Source: Microlunatus parietis
GTDB lineage: Bacteria > Actinomycetota > Actinomycetes > Propionibacteriales > Propionibacteriaceae
Direction: 5' to 3'
Length of the DNA stretch: 64,000 nt
NCBI RefSeq assembly: GCF_013407955.1
Contig: NZ_JACCBU010000001.1
Span: 4,774,001-4,838,000 of the forward strand
This document shows, one piece after another, positions 59,178 to 64,000 of this stretch. A program made the translations under genes and the position numbers. Below the pieces are notes generated by a model. The model was not told the origin of the DNA. It saw only the letters and a program-made list of their open reading frames with translations, and searched no databases. How positions within the stretch are numbered: position 1 is the stretch's first letter; each line of letters begins with the position of its first letter.

Positions 59178-60972
59178 ATCCCTTCCCGGCAAGCGATTGA
59201 CCACCGCAGCGACGATGCTCCGGTTCGCCTGGGCCGCCGATCCGAAGCGCTCGCTCCTCGCCCTCGTCCTGTTCACCCTCCAGGCGCTCGCCAGTACGAC
59301 CTTCGCGTGGTGGCTCAAGGTCCTGCTCGACGCCGTACCAGCTGCCGACCTCACCAACCTGTTCCTCGCCACCGGGGGGCTCGCCCTCTCCTTGGCGGGC
59401 AACACCGTGCTTTCCCATGGCAGCAATCAGGTGCTCCTGGCCTTGCGCGAGCGCACCCATGCGCTCGTCGAGCGGCGGATGGTGGAGATCGTCGGGCACA
59501 CCCCGACCCTGGACATCCACGAGACGCCGGCCTACTTGACCCACCTCGAAGTCCTCGAACGCGAAACCTGGAGATTCGGTGAAACCGTCCCCTCACTGGT
59601 CAATCTGTTCGCCACCGGCATTCGCATCGTCACCACGACGGCACTGCTGGTCACGGTTTCCCCGGCCCTTCTCCTGCTCGCCGTACTCGGGCTGCCGACA
59701 CTTCTCCTGAGTTCCAAGATCAGCCGCCTCTACCACCTCGGCAACGACCGAACCGCAGAGATCTACCGCCGAACGGCCGTCCTCTATGACCTGGCCACCA
59801 AGTCCGAATGCGCCAAGGAGACCCGGCTGCTACGCCTCGGTCCCGTCCTCGTCCGGCGTTTCCACGTCGAGTACCGCAAGCTCATCGGCGTCTCCCGGCG
59901 CGTCGCTGTGCACGCAGAAGCCCTCGGCCTCGCCGGTCGGATGATCTTCCTCCTCGGCTACTTCTGTTCGCTCCTCCTCGTCGTCCACTGGTTCGCGACC
60001 GGCCGGGCCAGCATCGGCGACGTCGCCCTGACGGCCGTCCTGGCCGGCCAGATCCTCAGCCTCCTCGCCAGTTCGGCGGAACTCCTGCAGTTCGCCTGGC
60101 GGAACCTCGCCACGGCCGGCCGCTATGTGGAACTCGAAGGCATCTCCCGGCAGGCTCGGTCACGCAGCACGGCGGCCGCGGTCACCCCGGCCCGGCTGCG
60201 CGACGGCATCCGGCTCGACCAGGTCAGCTACCGCTATCCACACTCGACGCGACCGGCCCTGCGTGGCATCGACCTCCGGCTGCCCGCGGGCTCAACCGTC
60301 GCCGTGGTGGGAGACAACGGCGCCGGAAAGACAACACTGGTCAAGCTGCTCACCGGCCTGTATCTGCCTACTGACGGCAAGATCAGCATCGACGGTGTTG
60401 ATCTTGCGACCCTCGACCCGGAGAGCTGGCGCCGCAGAACCTCGGCCGGATTCCAGGACCATGCCCGCTTCGAACTTCCTCTCCGTGAAGCCATCGGCAT
60501 CGGCGACCTCGACGCGATCGAGGACGAGGCCGCAGTGCGGACGGCGCTTCAGCGGGCCGGGTCCGCGGACCTTCCGGCCGCGCTTCCGGCCGGGCTCCAA
60601 ACCCAACTGGGCCCGAGCTGGACCGACGGAGTTGATCTTTCTGGTGGCCAATGGCAGAAGATCGCTATCAGCCGCGCGATGATGCGAACCGCACCGCTGC
60701 TCCTCGTCCTCGACGAGCCGACCGCGGCACTCGATGCCGACACCGAACATCGCCTCTTCCGCCAGTGGGCAACGGCGTCCGAACGGATCAAGGACACCAG
60801 TGGTGCGATCACGATTCTCGTGTCCCATCGGTTCTCCACCGTCCGTATGGCGGATCTGATCATCGTTCTCGATCATGGTGAACTGATCGAGACCGGCGAC
60901 CACGACGAACTCATGGCGAGGGGCGGACTCTACGCCGACCTCTTCGAACTCCAAGCCCGTTCCTACCGCTGA
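59170..60972 (+). CDS. ABC exporter half-transporter 2
   Basis: 600-residue partner. The membrane domain comes first (RSLLALVLFTLQALASTTFA, GLALSLAGNTVLSHGSNQVL, MIFLLGYFCSLLLVVHWFAT), then the ATPase: Walker A GDNGAGKTTLVKLLTG, signature LSGGQWQKIAISRA, Walker B LLVLDEPTAALD, switch His in VSHRFSTVRM. The ATG at 59170 overlaps the first gene's stop; an in-frame ATG at 59140 would add ten residues and cannot be excluded. Both ATPase sites look intact, so neither subunit appears catalytically dead. Confidence 0.9.
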   Translation: MAESLPGKRLTTAATMLRFAWAADPKRSLLALVLFTLQALASTTFAWWLKVLLDAVPAADLTNLFLATGGLALSLAGNTVLSHGSNQVLLALRERTHALVERRMVEIVGHTPTLDIHETPAYLTHLEVLERETWRFGETVPSLVNLFATGIRIVTTTALLVTVSPALLLLAVLGLPTLLLSSKISRLYHLGNDRTAEIYRRTAVLYDLATKSECAKETRLLRLGPVLVRRFHVEYRKLIGVSRRVAVHAEALGLAGRMIFLLGYFCSLLLVVHWFATGRASIGDVALTAVLAGQILSLLASSAELLQFAWRNLATAGRYVELEGISRQARSRSTAAAVTPARLRDGIRLDQVSYRYPHSTRPALRGIDLRLPAGSTVAVVGDNGAGKTTLVKLLTGLYLPTDGKISIDGVDLATLDPESWRRRTSAGFQDHARFELPLREAIGIGDLDAIEDEAAVRTALQRAGSADLPAALPAGLQTQLGPSWTDGVDLSGGQWQKIAISRAMMRTAPLLLVLDEPTAALDADTEHRLFRQWATASERIKDTSGAITILVSHRFSTVRMADLIIVLDHGELIETGDHDELMARGGLYADLFELQARSYR

Positions 60973-61032
60973 TCGACGCGATTCTCCTTATTTTGTGGGG
61001 TTTTCAGCATTGTGAGTATCAGTGCGATCAGG

Positions 61033-61038
61033 TAGAAT
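61033..61038 (+). promoter_or_regulatory. -10 hexamer of the DUF222/HNH gene
   Basis: TAGAAT ends 7 nt before the GTG at 61046, so transcription should begin at the start codon, inside the SOS-box-like sequence. Confidence 0.5.
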
Positions 61039-61053
61039 CAAACACGTGTTCGA
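61038..61053. promoter_or_regulatory. SOS-box-like LexA site over the start codon
   Basis: TCAAAC-ACGT-GTTCGA differs by one base from the actinobacterial LexA box TCGAAC-N4-GTTCGA. It abuts the -10 and contains the GTG start, an ideal position for repression. Mycobacterial 13E12-repeat genes of the same DUF222/HNH family are known LexA targets. Confidence 0.6.
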
Positions 61054-62536
61054 GTCATTGGAGGAGCGGGTTGTCGGGTACGGGACCGACGACATCCTCA
61101 AGGCTGCGTCCGAAACGCTGCGGACCAAGCTGGAAGCCGAGAACGCTCTGCTGGCCTGGACTGCGGCCTGGGCGGATGCGAACTCGGCGGATTCGATCCA
61201 TCCCGCTGAACTGAAGCTGCCGGGCGGGCCGCGTGGCGTGCGGCCGGGTGGCGAGGGCACGCCTGAGGTGAATGATCTTGCCTTGGCGGAGCTCGCGGTC
61301 AAGATCAAGAAGAGCGACTACGCGTGCACGAAGTTCGTCGGCGAGGTGCTCGATCTGCGGCACAGGCTCCCGCTGTTGTGGGAGAAGGCGATGAGGTGTG
61401 AGGTCGAGGGCTGGCAGGCCCGTGGCATCGCCCGCCACACCCACCACCTCTCCCTGGAGCTGGCCCGGCAGGTCGATGAGGACCTGGCCGGCCACGCCGG
61501 TCTGGTCGGCCAGCAGAAGCTGCAGAACCTGACCGAGGCCGCGATCGCTCGGGTCGACGGCGCTCGGATGGAGCGGGAGGCTGCGGAGCGGAAGAAGCAG
61601 CTCGGGGTATGGCTGTCGCAGACCACTGACGAGGGTTTGAAGGCGATGTTCGCCAGGCTTGAACCGGCCGACGCGATCCGGGTTCTCGCCCGGGTGCAGG
61701 AACTGGCCGACGCCCTCCCGCCCGATGATCGATCTGCGGATGAGCGTCGGGCGGCGGGGTTGGCATTGCTGGGTAACGAGCTCGAGGCGACTCGGGTGTT
61801 GGCCGAGCATCGCCAGCCCGACCTGTTCGACGAAGAGTTCGCCTCCGCCGTCCAGCCGATCGACGGTGACGATGAGCCGCTGGAGGAGTCCGAGCTGCAC
61901 CCGTCCCTGCGGGACAAGCCCAAGCCGGCCATCGGCGTCGATGTCGAGGCGGCCGTGTTCAAGGCGGCGGTGGAGCGGATCGTGGCGAAGCTGGATCCGG
62001 CCCTGCTGGTGCCGACCTCGACCCTGGTCGTCCACCTCGCTGCCGAATCCCTCGAGACCGGACACGGGATCTGCCGGGTCCCCGGAATCGGACCCACCCT
62101 CAAGGGTGTGGTCAAGGACTGGCTCGGCCACGACCGGGTGAAGGTCGTGCCGGTGATCGATCTGAACGACACCCCAGCCTCGGTCGATGACTACCAGATC
62201 CCGGACCGGCACAAACGCTATCTTCGTTACGCCCGGCCCGGCTCACGGTTTCCGTGGTCCACCGCGACCGGGCGACTCGAGTTTGATCACTCCGAGCCCT
62301 ACCGATTGGGCGGTCCGCCGGGTCAGACCGATGTGGCCAGGTTGACGCCGCTGGCGAAGCGGGAACACCGCGCGGTCACGTTCGGCGGCTGGCAGCGCCG
62401 ACAACCCGAGCCGGACACGATGATTTTCAGATCACCCCACGGCGATGTCCAGATCACCAACTACTCCGGCACTTTCGATCTTGGTCACGGCGCATTCGCG
62501 CACGCCATCTGGAACGCCGCCTGCCCGAACAAGTGA
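61046..62536 (+). CDS. DUF222/HNH-endonuclease-like protein
   Basis: 496 residues. The N-terminal DUF222 region, helical, is at about 10-250 (NDLALAELAVKIKKSDYACT, GWQARGIARHTHHLSLELAR, LARVQELADALPPDDRSADE). The C-terminal HNH-like part is RLEFDHSEPYRLGGPPGQTD, then VARLTPLAKREHRAVTFGGW. The zinc CxxC pairs and the central Asn of active HNH nucleases are not seen, so catalysis is uncertain. It belongs to the abundant 13E12-repeat-type family. GTG at 61046 is preferred over GTG at 61022 because of the leaderless -10 spacing. Confidence 0.88.
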   Translation: MFESLEERVVGYGTDDILKAASETLRTKLEAENALLAWTAAWADANSADSIHPAELKLPGGPRGVRPGGEGTPEVNDLALAELAVKIKKSDYACTKFVGEVLDLRHRLPLLWEKAMRCEVEGWQARGIARHTHHLSLELARQVDEDLAGHAGLVGQQKLQNLTEAAIARVDGARMEREAAERKKQLGVWLSQTTDEGLKAMFARLEPADAIRVLARVQELADALPPDDRSADERRAAGLALLGNELEATRVLAEHRQPDLFDEEFASAVQPIDGDDEPLEESELHPSLRDKPKPAIGVDVEAAVFKAAVERIVAKLDPALLVPTSTLVVHLAAESLETGHGICRVPGIGPTLKGVVKDWLGHDRVKVVPVIDLNDTPASVDDYQIPDRHKRYLRYARPGSRFPWSTATGRLEFDHSEPYRLGGPPGQTDVARLTPLAKREHRAVTFGGWQRRQPEPDTMIFRSPHGDVQITNYSGTFDLGHGAFAHAIWNAACPNK

Positions 62537-62586
62537 CCCGCCCGGAGGCTGAGAGAAAGCGCTGGAGCGCGCAACTCCGTCGCCAG

Positions 62587-62592
62587 TAGGTT
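62587..62592 (+). promoter_or_regulatory. -10 hexamer of the second kinase-like gene
   Basis: TAGGTT ends 7 nt before the ATG at 62600; leaderless spacing. Confidence 0.4.
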
Positions 62593-62599
62593 GGCGTGC

Positions 62600-63580
62600 A
62601 TGACCAACCACGACGTTGCCGACAAGGACCTGACGGACGACGTCGATTGGCGAGAGGACAAGTTCTTTCAGCGTCGGCCCTCGGCCGAAACTCTGGCGTG
62701 GGCGGCCGCTTCCCTGGGTGAAGGCAGTCGCATCGTCGGCCACCGTCGGCTGACTGGAGGCGTCAACTCTGCTGTCCATCGCTTGACCGTTGAGCAACAC
62801 GGCACGCGAACGTTCGTGGTGTTGCGGCAGTACCCGGCGGGAAGCATCGCGCTCCGGGCCGCCTTGGAGAAGGAAGTTGCCAACCTCAAGGTGGTGGCAG
62901 GCAGTGGACTTCCGGTTCCGACGATTCTGGCCACTGACGTTACCGGCGCAGCCACCCGCGGGGCGCCGTCGCTGCTGATGACACGGCTACCTGGCCACGT
63001 CCACCTCAACCCAACGGAGCACCGGCCGTGGATCGAGAGGATCGCCGAGTTCGCTGCCAGCCTCCATGCCGTTGACCTCCCAGCCCCGACCTTCCGAGCT
63101 TGGGCAGACTCATGGATCACCCCTCGCGGTCAGTTCCGGGTTCCGCTCGGAGCGCAGCAGCCCGCGGTCTGGAAGGCCGCATTCGCTGCCATGGAGTCGC
63201 CACCACCGGAGGATGGGGCTGTTTTCCTGCACTGCGACTACCTGCCCGTCAATCTGCTGTGGTCGCGCGGAAAGATCACCGGACTCACCGACTGGAACGG
63301 CATTCACCGAGGGTCTCGCGCAATCGATATCGGACAGTGTCGGCGGTACCTGGCCGCGCTGTACTCGCCCGCTTGGGCAGAGGAACTCCGCTCGCTCTAC
63401 GAATCGATCGCGGGCGTCCCACTTCACCCGTGGTGGGACCTGTACAGCCTCCTGCACCATAACGACAACGCACCGCAGGCAATCTCCCGCCAGGTTGCGG
63501 GGCGCCGCCCAGTCGACGCGGCGGGGATGACAGCTCGTGTCGAGATCGCCGTAGAACAAGCAATGCGGCGCCTCGGCTGA
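62600..63580 (+). CDS. APH-family phosphotransferase, second copy
   Basis: 326-residue aminoglycoside-phosphotransferase-fold protein. The nucleotide-loop-like segment is IVGHRRLTGGVNSAVHRL, followed by FVVLRQYPAGSIALRAALEK. The catalytic loop is VFLHCDYLPVNLLWSRG, with Cys in place of the usual Gly of HGD, and the metal Asp is in ITGLTDWNGIHRGSRAIDIG. Codon use is less GC3-biased than in the surrounding genes, which may indicate recent acquisition. The substrate is unknown; it is not closely similar to the kinase at 30643-31371. Confidence 0.85.
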   Translation: MTNHDVADKDLTDDVDWREDKFFQRRPSAETLAWAAASLGEGSRIVGHRRLTGGVNSAVHRLTVEQHGTRTFVVLRQYPAGSIALRAALEKEVANLKVVAGSGLPVPTILATDVTGAATRGAPSLLMTRLPGHVHLNPTEHRPWIERIAEFAASLHAVDLPAPTFRAWADSWITPRGQFRVPLGAQQPAVWKAAFAAMESPPPEDGAVFLHCDYLPVNLLWSRGKITGLTDWNGIHRGSRAIDIGQCRRYLAALYSPAWAEELRSLYESIAGVPLHPWWDLYSLLHHNDNAPQAISRQVAGRRPVDAAGMTARVEIAVEQAMRRLG

Positions 63581-63620
63581 ATACGGTCTCTCCGTGCAGC
63601 CGTGGCTGCCCGGCTGAAAT

Positions 63621-64000
63621 TCACTCCGGGCGGGCGGCTCGAGACTCACGGTCGAGCGGCACGCCACCCTTCCAGACACCACTGATCTCCCGCGTGGCCG
63701 TGATGTCGGCCGTCGGGTCACCGTCGACGAGCAGCAGATCGGCGCGGAGGCCGGGTTGGAGGCGGCCGCGGTCGGCAAGTCCGTACGCGTCCGCCGGAGC
63801 CGCGGTGGCGGCCGTCAGCGCAGCAGCCGGCGACAACCCGGCGTCGACCAGCGCGGCCAGTTCGCCGTGCAGGCTGAAGCCGTGTACGGACCGGCCGGTG
63901 GCCGCGTCGGTGCCGGCGAGGATCGGTACGAGGTGGGCCAGGCCTTCGATGCCGGCCTCGATCGCCAGGTCGGCGTCGGCCTGGGTGGACACGTGGGCGA
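63621..64000 (-). CDS. Amidohydrolase-family protein, 3' part only
   Basis: C-terminal ~126 residues of a metal-dependent amidohydrolase; the gene runs off the window end. Recognisable family features are AHVSTQADADLAIEAGIEGL (the frame continues past 63992), VPILAGTDAATGRSVHGFSL with the metal-ligand Asp in AGTDA, LSPAAALTAATAAPADAYGL, and the terminal composite-domain piece GRLQPGLRADLLLVDGDPTA. Resembles imidazolonepropionase/prolidase-like members. Substrate unknown. Confidence 0.85.
   Translation of the reverse strand, partial: AHVSTQADADLAIEAGIEGLAHLVPILAGTDAATGRSVHGFSLHGELAALVDAGLSPAAALTAATAAPADAYGLADRGRLQPGLRADLLLVDGDPTADITATREISGVWKGGVPLDRESRAARPE

Overview
The window is strongly GC-rich. 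Third codon positions are mostly G or C, GTG starts are common, and many ORFs are densely packed on both strands. With the gene families seen (ECF42 sigma factor with a DGPF partner, DUF222/HNH protein, DUF4032, WYL, PPOX/F420-type oxidoreductase, MsmK/UgpC-type ATPase, stand-alone LigD polymerase domain), it is almost certainly an actinomycete chromosome. A saprophytic Propionibacteriales-type genus (Kribbella or Microlunatus-like) is my guess, and nothing here proves it. I found no rRNA, tRNA, CRISPR array, insertion sequence, prophage or origin.

Layout. 1-9.9 kb: DGPF protein and ECF42 sigma factor; an unusual fused ABC-type permease behind glyA; a secreted protein; MFS; a pterin-dehydratase/VOC fusion; epoxide hydrolase divergent from a WYL regulator; RNHCP protein. 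10.4-15.1 kb: rlmB, cysS, MarR, and a TetR divergent from an acyl-CoA dehydrogenase with a clear palindrome between them. 15.1-22.9 kb: a sulfated-glycan locus with sulfatase and LacI on one strand, and a short leader ORF, lipoprotein, two permeases and a second sulfatase on the other. 22.9-39.8 kb: mostly housekeeping and stand-alone genes (DUF2293, PPOX, DUF4032, msmK-type ATPase, sdaA, kinase, NUDIX, MerR/MFS, tdh-kbl, M15 peptidase, map/XRE, HxlR/RidA). 40.0-50.5 kb: the most interesting block, three hypothetical glycoside-hydrolase-like enzymes, an ATPase-less ABC importer, a dehydrogenase and a GntR regulator, with two near-identical operator-like sequences in the two divergent promoter regions. 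50.5-55.2 kb: TetR with two palindromes controlling a broken MFS gene, and a 1027-residue secreted discoidin-domain protein. 55.3-64.0 kb: exonuclease III, LigD-type polymerase domain, a heterodimeric ABC exporter, a DUF222/HNH protein whose start codon lies inside an SOS-box-like sequence, a kinase-like protein, and a truncated amidohydrolase.

How the parts fit. Both carbohydrate importers lack their own ATPase. The single MsmK/UgpC-type ATPase at 27964-29058 is the obvious candidate to power them. The sulfatase locus should import and desulfate a sulfated sugar. The 40-50 kb locus should import an oligosaccharide or glycoside that is cleaved inside the cell, since its three enzymes have no signal peptides. 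Tdh, Kbl, GlyA and SdaA together could take threonine through glycine and serine to pyruvate. At least ten genes start 6-7 nt after a TANNNT hexamer, which suggests widespread leaderless transcription.
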